From an uncultured Pleomorphomonas sp. (GTDB lineage: Bacteria; Pseudomonadota; Alphaproteobacteria; Rhizobiales; Pleomorphomonadaceae), in the NCBI GenBank assembly GCA_937868725.1, contig CALMMQ010000053.1:29308-93307 (forward strand): a stretch of 64,000 nucleotides of DNA, given 5' to 3'. Below, piece after piece: positions 9,111 to 20,169 of the stretch (the first letter of the stretch is position 1; every line of letters begins with the position of its first letter). Position numbers and translations under genes: made by a program. The notes under the pieces are model-generated. The model made no database searches. It saw only the letters and a program-made list of their open reading frames with translations, and was not told where the DNA came from.

Positions 9111-9175
9111 CGATTTGTCAACAACCCTGCTAGAAATGGATCGCGCCGAAGGAGTCGGCCAATCTTCCCCGCCCT

Positions 9176-9820
9176 GTGCGGCCAACGAGGACCAAGCTCT
9201 TGTCAGACAAGCCCGACGACCAGCCTTCCCGCGTTTCCGCCGGGCCACAGCGCAATGACGAGACCCACAAGGCCATTCTCGACGCCGCCGAAGAGCTGTT
9301 GACGCTCGGCGGCGCCGCCGCCGTCACCTACGAGGCGGTGGCCCGGCGGGCGCGTGCCGGCAAACCGACGCTCTATCGCTGGTGGCCCAACAAGTTCCTG
9401 CTGTTGGTCGAGGTCTACGATCGTCGCAAGAAGGCCAGAATGAGCGCGCCCGACACCGGCTCGCTCATTGGCGACCTCGGGGCCTTTCTGGCCGAGCTCT
9501 GGGCGTTCTGGCGTCAGGGATCGGGCGAAGCCTTCACGGCGATGATCGTCGCCGCTCAGTCGTCCGACGAGGCGCGCGCCGCCCTCAACGGCTATTTCGC
9601 CAACGAACTCGGCAGTCCCCTGGTCGGCATCATCGAGCGGGCGCGCCAGCGTGGCGAGATGGCGCCGACGCAGTCGGCCGCCAGCGTGCGCGAGGCGGTG
9701 TTCGCCGCCTGCTGGTTCCGCCTGCTCACCGGCCGCCTCGTCGACGCCGACATTCCCGCCCTTGTCACCACCATGGTCGACGGCCTGGCCAGCCGTCCGG
9801 AACGGCAAGACCCTATTTGA
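9176..9820 (+). CDS. TetR/AcrR family transcriptional regulator
   Basis: 214 residues from GTG 9176; TTG 9200 (giving SDKPDDQPS) is an alternative. The N-terminal helix-turn-helix is clear: HKAILDAAEELLTLGGAAAVTYEAVARRARAGKPTLYRWWPNKFLLLVEVY, with the typical KPTLYRWWPNK recognition helix (about 63-73). The rest is an all-helical ligand and dimerisation domain (AELWAFWRQGSGEAFTAMIVAAQ). It faces a small membrane-protein gene across a 190-bp spacer containing two similar palindromes, so it probably represses itself and that gene. The inducer is unknown. Confidence 0.88.
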   Translation: MRPTRTKLLSDKPDDQPSRVSAGPQRNDETHKAILDAAEELLTLGGAAAVTYEAVARRARAGKPTLYRWWPNKFLLLVEVYDRRKKARMSAPDTGSLIGDLGAFLAELWAFWRQGSGEAFTAMIVAAQSSDEARAALNGYFANELGSPLVGIIERARQRGEMAPTQSAASVREAVFAACWFRLLTGRLVDADIPALVTTMVDGLASRPERQDPI

Positions 9821-9839
9821 CAGCTTCAAGAGCGCTTTC

Positions 9840-9863
9840 CGACCTGATGGAATCATCAGGTCG
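9840..9863. repeat. Perfect intergenic palindrome (hairpin, possible dispersed element)
   Basis: CGACCTGATG (9840-9849), loop GAAT, CATCAGGTCG (9854-9863). It lies between the tail-to-tail tetR and livK-like genes, so it may act as a terminator, but no T-run follows on either strand. The sequence from about 9827 to 9890 resembles short dispersed palindromic repeats that I recall from Hyphomicrobiales intergenic regions. Confidence 0.55.
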
Positions 9864-9967
9864 ATAAGAAATCGCTCCAGAGTCAAAGCAACATATTGAA
9901 TCTAGTTCAGTTTACGACGCCGATACTTGATCCGTCGCTTGCCATTAACGTGAATCAAGTGGCGGTG

Positions 9968-11059
9968 TCACTGCACTAGGCTGTCGCCCCGCCAGCGGCA
10001 GGGGGCGTAGGCGGCATCCGTCCAGTCCCCCTTGGCGTCGAAGCCGACCGGGCCGATGACCGTGGCAAGCTGGCCCTTGCGCAACGTCTTGCCGGCCGCC
10101 GTCGCCGTCGCCCCGCCCTTCAGCGCCGCCGTCGCCGCCTCAAGCGCGGCGTGGGCGGTGAACAGCATGTCCGTCGGCTGCAGGCCGCGATCTTCGAGGC
10201 TGACCAGCAGATCGACCGCCTCGGGTCGGTTGCGGTCGACGCGCGGCAGCATGAACACCGGCTGTTCGGCCAGCGAGCCGGCCAACGCCCGGAACTCTTC
10301 CAGCCCCAGCGCCTCGGTACCAACCACGCTGACATCGAGACCGCGCGCCTTGAGTTCGGCGACGATCACCGCCGCGTCGGCCTGCAACGCGCCAAGCACC
10401 ACCGCCGTGACGGCGGCATCCTGAATGTGGCCGATCAGCTTGTTCTGGCTGCGCTCGCCCGGCGTGAAGCTCTCGGTCATGGCCACCGCGCCACCGGCGG
10501 CGGCGAAACGCTTGGCCGCCGCCTCGACGAGGCTTTGACCATAGACACCGCCATCGTGGACGAAGGCCACGCGCTTGCCGGCGAAATGGCTGGCGAGATA
10601 GTCGCCAATCGCCGGTCCTTCAAGATCGGACCGGATGGCGAGGCGCAGCACCGACGGGCCGATCCCCTCGTCGGTCAGGCGCGGATTGCTGGCCCCGACG
10701 GCGATGAACAGCACGTTGTTGTCGGCATAGACACGGGCGGCCGGCAATGCCGCTGCCGTGCAGGGATGGCCGATGACCAGGCGCACGCCCTTGCCGACCA
10801 GCTGGTTGGCAACAGCCGTGGCCGTCTCGCCGTCGCACTTGTCGTCGACGACCACGGCCTTGAGCTTCTGGCCGTCGAGCCCGCCACGGGCATTGACGGC
10901 GGCGATGGCGATGTCGACACCGGCGGCAATGTCGCGCCCAGCGTTGGCAAAGCTGCCGGCCATCGGGCCGGCGACGCCGACCAGCACGTCGGCCCGCGCC
11001 GGCAGACTGGCCCCCAAGAGGCCGGCGACCAGCGCCAGAGCAATTCCCATCAACCGCAT
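9968..11059 (-). CDS. Second LivK-type branched-chain amino-acid/amide-binding protein
   Basis: About 363 residues from ATG 11059 (MRLMGIALALVAGLLGASLPARA, signal peptide cleaved near residue 23). ATGs at 11074 and 11113 are also in frame. The mature protein follows the type-I periplasmic binding fold: DVLVGVAGPMAGSFANAGRDIAAGVDIAIAAVNARGGLDGQKLK, then VIGHPCTAAALPAARVYADNNVLFIAVGASNPRL. It is clearly related to the LivK encoded just upstream but divergent (CxGHPC replaces the GHFNSS ligand loop), so its ligand may differ. A strong hairpin separates it from livK, so expression is probably lower or independent. It may feed the same LivHMGF permease. Confidence 0.85.
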   Translation of the reverse strand: MRLMGIALALVAGLLGASLPARADVLVGVAGPMAGSFANAGRDIAAGVDIAIAAVNARGGLDGQKLKAVVVDDKCDGETATAVANQLVGKGVRLVIGHPCTAAALPAARVYADNNVLFIAVGASNPRLTDEGIGPSVLRLAIRSDLEGPAIGDYLASHFAGKRVAFVHDGGVYGQSLVEAAAKRFAAAGGAVAMTESFTPGERSQNKLIGHIQDAAVTAVVLGALQADAAVIVAELKARGLDVSVVGTEALGLEEFRALAGSLAEQPVFMLPRVDRNRPEAVDLLVSLEDRGLQPTDMLFTAHAALEAATAALKGGATATAAGKTLRKGQLATVIGPVGFDAKGDWTDAAYAPCRWRGDSLVQ

Positions 11060-11135
11060 GACATCAGCCCGCATCCGCGCCGACAGCCAAGCGCCGGCGG
11101 CGCTGATCTCCATAGCAGTTCGGCACCGAAAGCGA

Positions 11136-11163
11136 AACGCCGCCGGCGCGAACCGGCGGCGTT
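11136..11163 (-). terminator. Hairpin after livK (terminator/attenuator)
   Basis: Perfect 11-bp arms AACGCCGCCGG and CCGGCGGCGTT around a 6-nt loop. On the minus strand it is followed by TTCGCTTTC. It lies 33 bp after the livK stop and just before the second binding-protein gene, so it may limit read-through. Confidence 0.65.
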
Positions 11164-11195
11164 CCCAGCGATGAGCGATACGCTCGCCGTCCGGA

Positions 11196-12314
11196 TTACT
11201 TCAGCATCTTGTAGCTGATCTTGCCTTCCGGCGTCTTGTACCACTGGTACATGGTGTAGTCGGCGTCCTTGCGGTCGCCCTTGGTGTCATAGGCCAGCGG
11301 GCCGATGACGCTCGAGATCGTCTCGCCCTTGTGGATGGCCTCGGCCACCGCCTGGGGGTCGACCGAGCCGGCCGACTTGGCACCGGCGGCAACGATCTGC
11401 ACGGCGGCGTAGGCGTAGAGCGTGTAGGCTTCCGGCTCGAAGCCGCTGGCCCGGAACGCCTTGACGGCGTCGAGAGCGGCCGGGTTCTCGCGCGGATCGG
11501 GACCGAAGGTCATCAGCGTGCCTTCGACGGCCGGGCCGCCGATGGCCGAGAACTCGTCGGAGGCGATGCCGTCACCCGACATCAGCACGGCCTTGAGGCC
11601 GGCGTCCGCCGACTGACGCACGATCAGGCCGCCTTCGGTGTGCAGGCCGCCCCAGTAGATGACCTCGACGCCGGCCTGCTTCATCTTGGAGATGAGGGCC
11701 GAGAAGTCCTTGTCGCCGACGTTGACGCCTTCGTACAGCACTTCGGTGACGCCGGCAGCGTTGAGCGCCTTCTTGGTCTCGTCGGCCAGGCCCTGGCCGT
11801 ACGTGGTCTTGTCGTGCAGCACGGCGACCTTCTTGCCGCTGAGCTTCTCGGCAATGTACTTGCCGGCGACGGCGCCCTGCTGGTCGTCACGACCGCAGAC
11901 GCGGAAGGTGTTCCACAGGCCACGCTCGGTGTACTTGGGATTGGTCGAGGCCGGCGTCACTTCCAGGATGCCGTTCTCGGCGTAGACTTCCGAGGCCGGG
12001 ATCGACACCGACGAGTTGAAGTGACCGATGACGAACTTGACGCCGTCACCGACGAACTTGTTGGCCACCGACACGCCCTGCTTGGGGTCGGACACGTCGT
12101 CGCCGAGCTCGATGACGATCTTTTCGCCGTTGATGCCGCCAGCCTTGTTGATGTCGGCGGCTGCCTGCTCGGCGCCCTTCTGCAGCTGGGCGCCGAAAGC
12201 GGCGTTCGGGCCGGTGAGCGGGCCGGCGACGCCGATCAGCACGTCGGCCGAGGCAACGGAGGCAAACGCGAGGGTGGCGGCGATGGCGGCACCCGACAAG
12301 AGAAGCTTCTTCAT
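11196..12314 (-). CDS. livK: Branched-chain amino-acid ABC transporter substrate-binding protein (LivK/BraC)
   Basis: 372 residues with a signal peptide (MKKLLLSGAAIAATLAFASVASA, cleavage after residue 23). The mature part is the Leu/Ile/Val-binding fold: DVLIGVAGPLTGPNAAFGAQLQKGAEQAAADINKAGGINGEKI, FVIGHFNSSVSIPASEVYAENGI, and VAVLHDKTTYGQGLADETKKAL. It delivers branched-chain amino acids or related amides to the LivHM permease. GGGAGAG precedes the ATG. It lies 218 bp downstream of the DUF6867 gene, so it may have its own promoter, as is usual for highly expressed binding proteins, and a hairpin follows it. Confidence 0.93.
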   Translation of the reverse strand: MKKLLLSGAAIAATLAFASVASADVLIGVAGPLTGPNAAFGAQLQKGAEQAAADINKAGGINGEKIVIELGDDVSDPKQGVSVANKFVGDGVKFVIGHFNSSVSIPASEVYAENGILEVTPASTNPKYTERGLWNTFRVCGRDDQQGAVAGKYIAEKLSGKKVAVLHDKTTYGQGLADETKKALNAAGVTEVLYEGVNVGDKDFSALISKMKQAGVEVIYWGGLHTEGGLIVRQSADAGLKAVLMSGDGIASDEFSAIGGPAVEGTLMTFGPDPRENPAALDAVKAFRASGFEPEAYTLYAYAAVQIVAAGAKSAGSVDPQAVAEAIHKGETISSVIGPLAYDTKGDRKDADYTMYQWYKTPEGKISYKMLK

Positions 12315-12532
12315 GATGTGTGCTCTCCCATTATCTTTTGCTGGAAGTGGAGTTCAACCCGAACCCCGTGGGTCTCGAGACGGCGGCTGGCATTTTTTAT
12401 CCCTGTGTGCCGAACCACCGACCCTGGTCTCAAGAGCGGCGACCGCTACTGCACGGCCCTCGCTCCAGCTCCTTGCGGCTCCGACGCCCGCCCGGCGGCC
12501 CATGTCTGGCCAGCCGCGCGGACGCGTCTGCA

Positions 12533-12880
12533 TCAGGACTTCGGCTTCCAGCTGAACGGTCCGGCGGCCTGGTAAATCCAGTAGTATTGCCGGATCATCA
12601 GTCTGGTCTTGGTAAAGCGAAAGCCGAGGTAGCCGATGATTTCAAGAACAATCGTATCGGCAATATAATAGTGCGGCGACAAAAGCGTCCCGCCGAAGAT
12701 GGAGAAATGAATGAACCGGATGCCCAGTCCGAGAATCAGCACATAGGCGACCATGACGATTTCCGGACGCCAGGTCTTGGCGCAGGCTCGTCCAGTCATC
12801 CAGGCGCCGACACCGCCGAGGATCAGCGTGACGAAAACGAACACCAGGCTCGAATCCGCTTCGTAGAGAATGCCCTGCAT
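12533..12880 (-). CDS. DUF6867 membrane protein of the liv operon
   Basis: 115 residues from ATG 12880, 11 bp after the livF stop. Three hydrophobic segments are visible: LVFVFVTLILGGVGAWMTG (12-30), IVMVAYVLILGLGIRFI (41-57) and IADTIVLEIIGYLGFRF (73-89). Conserved-looking blocks are AWMTGRA, TWRP, RFIHFSIFGGTLLSPHYY and the C-terminal YYWIYQAAGPFSWKPK. I recall this as a DUF6867-type protein regularly found beside livF in alphaproteobacteria; its function is unknown. Position in the operon suggests an accessory membrane role for the LivHMGF importer, but that is inference. Confidence 0.75.
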   Translation of the reverse strand: MQGILYEADSSLVFVFVTLILGGVGAWMTGRACAKTWRPEIVMVAYVLILGLGIRFIHFSIFGGTLLSPHYYIADTIVLEIIGYLGFRFTKTRLMIRQYYWIYQAAGPFSWKPKS

Positions 12881-12891
12881 CGATGCCTCCC

Positions 12892-13629
12892 TCAGTGAGC
12901 GCCGCCCTCGAGATACGCCGCGCGCACCTCGGGGTTTTCCAGCAGTTCGCGCCCGGCGCCGCTCATGGTGATGACGCCGTTGACCATGACGTAGCCGCGA
13001 TGGGCCAGCTTCAGGGCGTGGAAGGCGTTCTGTTCCACCAGGAACACCGTCAGCCCCTGCTGCTTGTTGAGCTCGCGGATGGCATCGAAGATCTGCTTGA
13101 CGATCAGCGGGGCGAGACCGAGCGACGGTTCGTCCAGCATCAGGAGCTTGGGCCGCGCCATCAGAGCGCGGGCGATGGCGAGCATCTGCTGCTCGCCGCC
13201 CGACAACGTGCCGCCGCGCTGGTGCAGACGTTCCTTGAGGCGCGGAAACAGGTCGAACATGTAGACGACATCGTCGTCGTAGTAGTCGAGATTGTCGAGC
13301 GAGGCGCCCATCTGCAGGTTCTCGAGCACAGTCATGCGCGGGAAGATGCGCCGCCCCTCGGGCGACTGGGCGATGCGCAGGCGGGCGATCTCGTGCGTCG
13401 GCAGCTGGGTGATGTCCTGGCCGTCGTAGGTGATCGTGCCCTTGCGGGCCCGCGGATTGCCGAAGATGGTCATCATCAGCGTCGACTTGCCGGCGCCGTT
13501 GGCGCCGATCAGCGTGACGATTTCGCCCTTGTGCACGTCGAGGTCGACGCCCTTGAGCGCGATGATGTTGCCGTAATAGGTCTCGACGCCCCTGACCTTC
13601 AGCAAGGGCTCGCCGGTCTTGTCGATCAT
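12892..13629 (-). CDS. livF: Branched-chain amino-acid ABC transporter ATP-binding protein LivF
   Basis: 245 residues. Walker A GANGAGKST (42-50), signature LSGGEQQM (142-149), Walker B LLMLDEPSLGL (162-172) and the late motif FLVEQN are all intact, and the short length is that of LivF. Its ATG overlaps the livG stop (ATGA, 13626-13629), indicating coupled translation. It forms the heterodimeric ATPase with LivG that drives uptake through LivH/LivM. Confidence 0.95.
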   Translation of the reverse strand: MIDKTGEPLLKVRGVETYYGNIIALKGVDLDVHKGEIVTLIGANGAGKSTLMMTIFGNPRARKGTITYDGQDITQLPTHEIARLRIAQSPEGRRIFPRMTVLENLQMGASLDNLDYYDDDVVYMFDLFPRLKERLHQRGGTLSGGEQQMLAIARALMARPKLLMLDEPSLGLAPLIVKQIFDAIRELNKQQGLTVFLVEQNAFHALKLAHRGYVMVNGVITMSGAGRELLENPEVRAAYLEGGAH

Positions 13630-14510
13630 TGCTGGCTCCCCTGCGCCTTGTTCTGCTCGTCGAGCTGATGCTCGACGGCGACGACTTCCTCGTCATCGAC
13701 ACCGAGGTAGGCGGCGACGACGCGTGGATCGTTCTTGGTTTCCATCGGGGTGCCGTCGGAGATCTTGGTGCCGTACTCCAGCACCACGACATGATCGGAG
13801 ATTTCCATGACGACCGACATGTCGTGCTCGATGAGCAGGATCGACGTCTTGTCCTCCTGCCGGATGCCCAGCAGCAGTTCGTTGAGATCGGCCGACTCGC
13901 GCGGATTGAGGCCGGCGGCCGGCTCGTCGAGGCAGAGCAGTTCCGGACCGGTGCACATGGCGCGGGCGATCTCCAGACGGCGCTGGGCGCCGTACGGCAG
14001 GTCGCCGGCCGGGTCATCGGCACGATCGATCAGCTTGATCTTCTCGAGCCAGTAGCGCGCCCGTTCGATGGCCTCGTGTTCCTTGGCATGGTAGCCGCCG
14101 ATGCCGAGCACGCCCAGAATGGTCATGCCCGAGGCGATCATCAGCGGATTGTGCTGGGCCACCAGCAGGTTTTCCAGCAGCGTCATGCCCGAGAACAGGC
14201 GGATGTTCTGGAAAGTGCGTGCCACCTTGGCCTTGCGCGACACCATGTAGTCGGGCATGCGCTCGAGCAGATGGGTGGCGCCACCGGCGCGGCGCAGCGT
14301 CATCATGCCGGTGGTCGGCTTGTAGAAACCGGTGATGCAGTTGAACACCGTCGTCTTGCCGGCACCGTTCGGACCGATCAGGGCGGTGATGTCGCCGCGT
14401 CCGACCGAGAAGCTGAGGTCGTTGATGGCCACCAGACCGCCGAAGCGCATGGTCAGGTGTTCGACCGTCAGCACGGGATCCTTGTCCCAGGGCTTGATAA
14501 TCGGACTCAT
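13626..14510 (-). CDS. livG: Branched-chain amino-acid ABC transporter ATP-binding protein LivG
   Basis: About 294 residues from ATG 14510, chosen because GAAGG lies 5 nt upstream; an in-frame GTG at 14522 would overlap livM. Walker A is GPNGAGKTT, Walker B LLCLDEPAAGLN, and the signature region reads LPYGAQRRLEIARAM, the usual LivG form. The long loop after Walker A with FQNIRLF and the C-terminal VVAAYLGVDDEEV stretch are typical of LivG. A Glu/Gln-rich tail ends the protein. It pairs with LivF. Confidence 0.95.
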   Translation of the reverse strand: MSPIIKPWDKDPVLTVEHLTMRFGGLVAINDLSFSVGRGDITALIGPNGAGKTTVFNCITGFYKPTTGMMTLRRAGGATHLLERMPDYMVSRKAKVARTFQNIRLFSGMTLLENLLVAQHNPLMIASGMTILGVLGIGGYHAKEHEAIERARYWLEKIKLIDRADDPAGDLPYGAQRRLEIARAMCTGPELLCLDEPAAGLNPRESADLNELLLGIRQEDKTSILLIEHDMSVVMEISDHVVVLEYGTKISDGTPMETKNDPRVVAAYLGVDDEEVVAVEHQLDEQNKAQGSQQ

Positions 14511-14511
14511 G

Positions 14512-15918
14512 TCAGCCTTCACCTTCCTTCACGAGATCGCCGGAGATCGACTTCTTCTTGAACAGGAAGGCCGTCGGATAGCGCTTTGAAATGAATCCCC
14601 TCGGCTTCCACACCATGATGCCGACCATGGCAACGCCAAACAGCAGCATGCGAAACTGGTCGGGGTTGAAGCCGTCGCCAAAGAACATCTTCAGGAAGTC
14701 GAGTTCGCGCAGGAGCTCGGTACCGCCAATCATGACGATGGCGGCCAGCGCCACGCCGATCTGCGAGCCCATGCCGCCGAGGACGACGATGGCCACGATC
14801 ACCGACGACTCCATGAAGACGAAGGATTCCGGGCTGACGAAGCCCTGACGGGCGGCGAAGAACGAGCCGGCGAAGCCGCCGAACATGGCGCCGATGGCGA
14901 AGGCCGTCAGCTTGGTGTTGGTGGTGTTGATGCCGAGCGAGCGGCAGGCCACTTCGTCCTCGCGCAAGGCTTCCCAGGCGCGACCGATGGGCAGCCGGCG
15001 CAGCCGCGTCGTCACGAAAGCGGTGAGCAGCGCCAGCATGAGGATGACGTAGTAGAGGAAGATCTTGTAGTAGGCCGACGACATCGCCAGATGGAAGACC
15101 TTGGCGAAGTTGTTCGGGGCGCCGACATCGAAGGAGTAGATGCCGAACATCGTCACCTTGGGGATCGACGAAATGCCGGCCGAGCCGCCGGAGAAATCGC
15201 GCCAGTTGATCAGCACCAGGCGGATGATCTCGCCGAAGGCCATGGTGACGATGGCCAGATAGTCGCCCGACAGGCGCAGCACCGGGAAGCCGAGGATGAC
15301 GCCCCAGAGCGCGGCGAGAATGCCGGCGATGGGCAGCAGCAACCAAAACGACAGATGGAAGTTGATGGCCAGCAGCGAGTAGGAATAGGCGCCCACCGCG
15401 TAGAATGCCACGTAGCCGAGGTCGAGCAGACCGGCGAGGCCGATGACGATGTTGAGGCCCCAGCCCAGCATCACGTAGATCAGGATCTGGACGCCGAAGT
15501 TGTCCACCCACTTGATCGACCCGTTGATGCCGACCAGCGAAATGATGATCGCCGGGTAGAGGAACAGGAACAGCAGGCCACCGCGGGCGGCGAAGCGCGA
15601 GCGGCGGACGCCGGCTTCGAGCTGCACCGCCGTCGGCACGGCCTTGACCTTGGCCGTCCGGGCGGCGGCGCGGCGGGAGATCCAGGGGTAGACGAAGGCC
15701 GACAGCAGGAAGCGGCCGACGCCGATGATGGCGACGTAGATCATCGCCAACGGCATCTCGTTGGTGAGGATCAACTCGTGCGACATGTTCTGGTCGGTGC
15801 GGAGGCCGACCAGCGGACCGAGCAGCGCAAAGGCGATGACGGCTGCGATGAGGCCATCCTTGATGGCCTTGCCGAAGTCCACGCCGGACTTGGCAGTAGC
15901 GGATTGCGCGTGGGACAT
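14512..15918 (-). CDS. livM: Branched-chain amino-acid ABC transporter permease LivM
   Basis: 468 residues with about nine to ten membrane segments. The C-terminal two-thirds is the LivM core: [57 protein letters not shown], and the cytoplasmic coupling loop [26 protein letters not shown] sequence (here [21 protein letters not shown]). An N-terminal extension of about 120 residues with two or three helices precedes the core, as in the longer alphaproteobacterial LivM forms. It follows livH by 4 bp and is followed by livG with a 1-bp gap. Confidence 0.94.
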   Translation of the reverse strand: MSHAQSATAKSGVDFGKAIKDGLIAAVIAFALLGPLVGLRTDQNMSHELILTNEMPLAMIYVAIIGVGRFLLSAFVYPWISRRAAARTAKVKAVPTAVQLEAGVRRSRFAARGGLLFLFLYPAIIISLVGINGSIKWVDNFGVQILIYVMLGWGLNIVIGLAGLLDLGYVAFYAVGAYSYSLLAINFHLSFWLLLPIAGILAALWGVILGFPVLRLSGDYLAIVTMAFGEIIRLVLINWRDFSGGSAGISSIPKVTMFGIYSFDVGAPNNFAKVFHLAMSSAYYKIFLYYVILMLALLTAFVTTRLRRLPIGRAWEALREDEVACRSLGINTTNTKLTAFAIGAMFGGFAGSFFAARQGFVSPESFVFMESSVIVAIVVLGGMGSQIGVALAAIVMIGGTELLRELDFLKMFFGDGFNPDQFRMLLFGVAMVGIMVWKPRGFISKRYPTAFLFKKKSISGDLVKEGEG

Positions 15919-15922
15919 CGGC

Positions 15923-16840
<918 letters not shown>

Positions 16841-17259
16841 AGAATTTGAGACCCCCTGCAGTCGCCCGATATGACAGGGTTATGCCCCTGCTTCATTTCT
16901 AGGCGTTATGGATTCCATTAGCAGGCTCGATCGATCATGACAATCGAGCTGAACCAGTTTCCCGCATTTGCCTGGATTCCCTCTTGATGCCGCCTCTGCG
17001 TGCCGAGGCGTTGTTGACTTCGTTAAAGATTCTCGCCCAAGACCCTCGACCCATGAGATTTTTCGAGCCTCGAAGCGGACCTGCCCGTCGAGATGCAAGA
17101 ACCTTGCCGAACGGCGCGACAGCCGCCGATCGGCATTGGCGACCGGCCGTTCCCGGCACCACTGCTCATCAATAAGGCGATGTCACAAATCCGCCTTTGT
17201 GCTAGGTGGAGGACTGAGGCGGGCACTACCGCCCGCCAACCGCCAGCCGAGGCCGTTCC
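16841..17259. other. Intergenic region between livH and flavin reductase (419 bp)
   Basis: Divergent spacer containing the liv operon promoter and the flavin reductase leader. The only clear structure is a short hairpin, GGCGGGC (17218-17224) and GCCCGCC (17231-17237), just upstream of the reductase start. No gene is supported; a weak open frame beginning at 16968 lacks protein-like composition. Confidence 0.5.
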
Positions 17260-17814
17260 ATGACCGTGACGCCGACCGATGCCAGTCTTCCCGCCCTGCC
17301 GCAGGCCGCGCGCGACGACGGCGTCAGCAGCCGCGAATTTCGCGACTGCATCGCCCGCCTGCCCTCAGGCGTGCACATCGTCACCACGGCCGGTGAGGCC
17401 GGCAGCTCCGGGTTCACAGCCACCGCCGTCGCCTCCGTGTCCGACGATCCGCCGATGGTGCTGGTCTGCCTCAACCGCAAGAGCCCGCAGAACCCGATCA
17501 TCCGGCAAAATGCCTGTTTCGCAGTCAACCTGCTGCCGCGCTACGCCGTCGAATTGGCCAACATCTTCGCAGGTCGGACCGGACTGCACTTTGGCGAGCG
17601 CTTTGCCCATGGCGCGTGGTCGACACTCGCCACCGGCTCGCCGGTGCTGCAGGATGCCGTCATGACCCTCGACTGCCGTGTGACCGAGTTCCACGAAATG
17701 GGGACCCACACCGTGTTCTACGGTCTGGTCAAGGCAGCGACCAGCCAGCCGGTCGACCCCAACGGCGCCCGCGAAGTGCTCGTCTATCATGACCGTCACT
17801 ATTCGGAGGTCTGA
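17260..17814 (+). CDS. Flavin reductase-like domain protein (RutF/HpaC type)
   Basis: 184 residues. The flavin-reductase-like barrel is recognisable: FRDCIARLPSGVHIVTTAGEAGSSGFTATAVASVSDDPPMVLVCLNRKSPQNPIIRQNACFAVNLL, then LANIFAGRTGLHFGERFAHGAWS, and the C-terminal MTLDCRVTEFHEMGTHTVFYGLV and YHDRHYSEV. Such proteins use NAD(P)H to reduce FMN or FAD for a partner monooxygenase, for example RutA. No monooxygenase gene is near, so it may be a general flavin reductase. The following membrane-protein gene begins 21 bp later and is probably co-transcribed. Confidence 0.87.
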   Translation: MTVTPTDASLPALPQAARDDGVSSREFRDCIARLPSGVHIVTTAGEAGSSGFTATAVASVSDDPPMVLVCLNRKSPQNPIIRQNACFAVNLLPRYAVELANIFAGRTGLHFGERFAHGAWSTLATGSPVLQDAVMTLDCRVTEFHEMGTHTVFYGLVKAATSQPVDPNGAREVLVYHDRHYSEV

Positions 17815-17835
17815 CCGGTCGGGCGGAGGCCGGCC

Positions 17836-18303
17836 ATGAACCGGCCCGTCCGCGCCATCCTGTTCGCCCTCGGCAATGGCGCCACCATCGCCGCCCTGAC
17901 GACAGCGGCGCTGATGCTGCGCGACATGGCTTTCGGCACCCGCGCCTTGACCCTCGTCGCCGCCTTCGCCGCCGGCGGCGGTCTCGGTGGCCTGCTGGCG
18001 CCCTCGCTCGCCGATGGCCTTGCCGCCGGACGGGCGCCGCTCAAGCGCTTTGCCGCCATGCTGGTCGCCCTGCCGCTCCTGACGCTTGCCGGCATCGAGG
18101 CCTGTCTGCTGCTGCTTTCCACCGGCTGCCTGACCACCTTCGAAGAGCCGGTGCTCAGCGGCGACTGGCTGATGGCCGTCGGCTTTGCCGGTGCCACCAA
18201 CGGCTTCGTGCTGTTCGCCGTCGGCCTGCCGCTGGTACTGCCGGCCGGCATCGTGCCGCTTTTTGCCGCCGCTATCGTCTTTGCACGCCTGCCGCGCGGT
18301 TGA
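17836..18303 (+). CDS. Hydrophobic membrane protein of unknown function
   Basis: 155 residues, 21 bp downstream of the flavin reductase gene. Hydrophobic segments lie at about 7-28, 37-59, 71-94 and 111-150 (the last long enough for two helices), giving four or five membrane spans. The middle has a Gly-rich AAGGGLGGLLAP motif, and the loop STGCLTTFEEPV contains a single cysteine. I do not recognise the family. Codon use and GC match its neighbours, so it looks like a real gene. Confidence 0.68.
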   Translation: MNRPVRAILFALGNGATIAALTTAALMLRDMAFGTRALTLVAAFAAGGGLGGLLAPSLADGLAAGRAPLKRFAAMLVALPLLTLAGIEACLLLLSTGCLTTFEEPVLSGDWLMAVGFAGATNGFVLFAVGLPLVLPAGIVPLFAAAIVFARLPRG

Positions 18304-18361
18304 GCGGCCGCCGCGATCCTGCTACATCGACGCCGCAACGACGCCCACGAAAGGCCTAGCC

Positions 18362-19687
<1,326 letters not shown>

Positions 19688-19708
19688 GCGCTTCGAGCTG
19701 AATCAGAA

Positions 19709-19740
19709 CGTCAGGTTGAATTAGCCGCTTCAACCTGACG
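19709..19740. terminator. Strong hairpin after purB
   Basis: Perfect 12-bp arms CGTCAGGTTGAA and TTCAACCTGACG around an 8-nt loop (19721-19728). It lies between purB and the convergent excalibur gene and could serve both, although neither side has a long T-run. Confidence 0.68.
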
Positions 19741-19817
19741 CTCGCCCCTTCATCGGCCACTGACGGATGATGGCGCCAAGAGATTGGCACGGCGCGCATT
19801 TAGCGCCGCGCCGAGGC

Positions 19818-20048
19818 TCACCGTGAGCCGCAGATCGTCTCGCACGGTACGCCGTCGTTGTCGCCATCGAGCGAAGCCACGCCGCACGTCTCGAGATAGA
19901 ACCGCGCCTCCTCGCACGACTGCATCTGGCGGCAGAGGTGCTTGCCGGCGCAGCTGAAGCCGGCAGGCGAAGCATTGCGGGAGGCCGCAACGGCGGCGGT
20001 GGCAGCGGCAAGAACGAACAGGCAGGCGGCAACAACGGTAAGGCGCAT
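19818..20048 (-). CDS. Secreted excalibur calcium-binding domain protein
   Basis: 76 residues from ATG 20048, preceded by AGGAGAC. Residues 1-22 are a signal peptide (ends AVAA). The mature peptide has six cysteines (33, 39, 45, 55, 69, 73) and ends with the excalibur motif DGDNDGVPCE (61-70), an EF-hand-like calcium loop with a cysteine. The block CRQMQSCEEARFYLETCG is typical of excalibur proteins. These are found alone or fused to thermonuclease-type domains; here it stands alone. Likely a small disulfide-bonded extracytoplasmic protein; its role is unknown. Confidence 0.82.
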   Translation of the reverse strand: MRLTVVAACLFVLAAATAAVAASRNASPAGFSCAGKHLCRQMQSCEEARFYLETCGVASLDGDNDGVPCETICGSR

Positions 20049-20169
20049 GATGACAAGTCTCCTCCGCGCATCATCCCTCCGCACTGCCGGCAGCACAACG
20101 AACCGCCAGCAACCATGAGCTGCACGCCACCGCCTTGCTTTTGGCCCGAATCCCGGTCAAGTTCCCGCC

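Noticed and set aside
12320..12898. Plus-strand frame over the livK/DUF6867 gap
   Set aside because: Most of it is the antisense of the DUF6867 gene, which has an exact fit to the operon and family.
16968..17396. Open frame in the livH/flavin reductase spacer
   Set aside because: It overlaps the flavin reductase in another frame, is rich in Arg/Ser/Cys without hydrophobic patterning, and lacks a Shine-Dalgarno.
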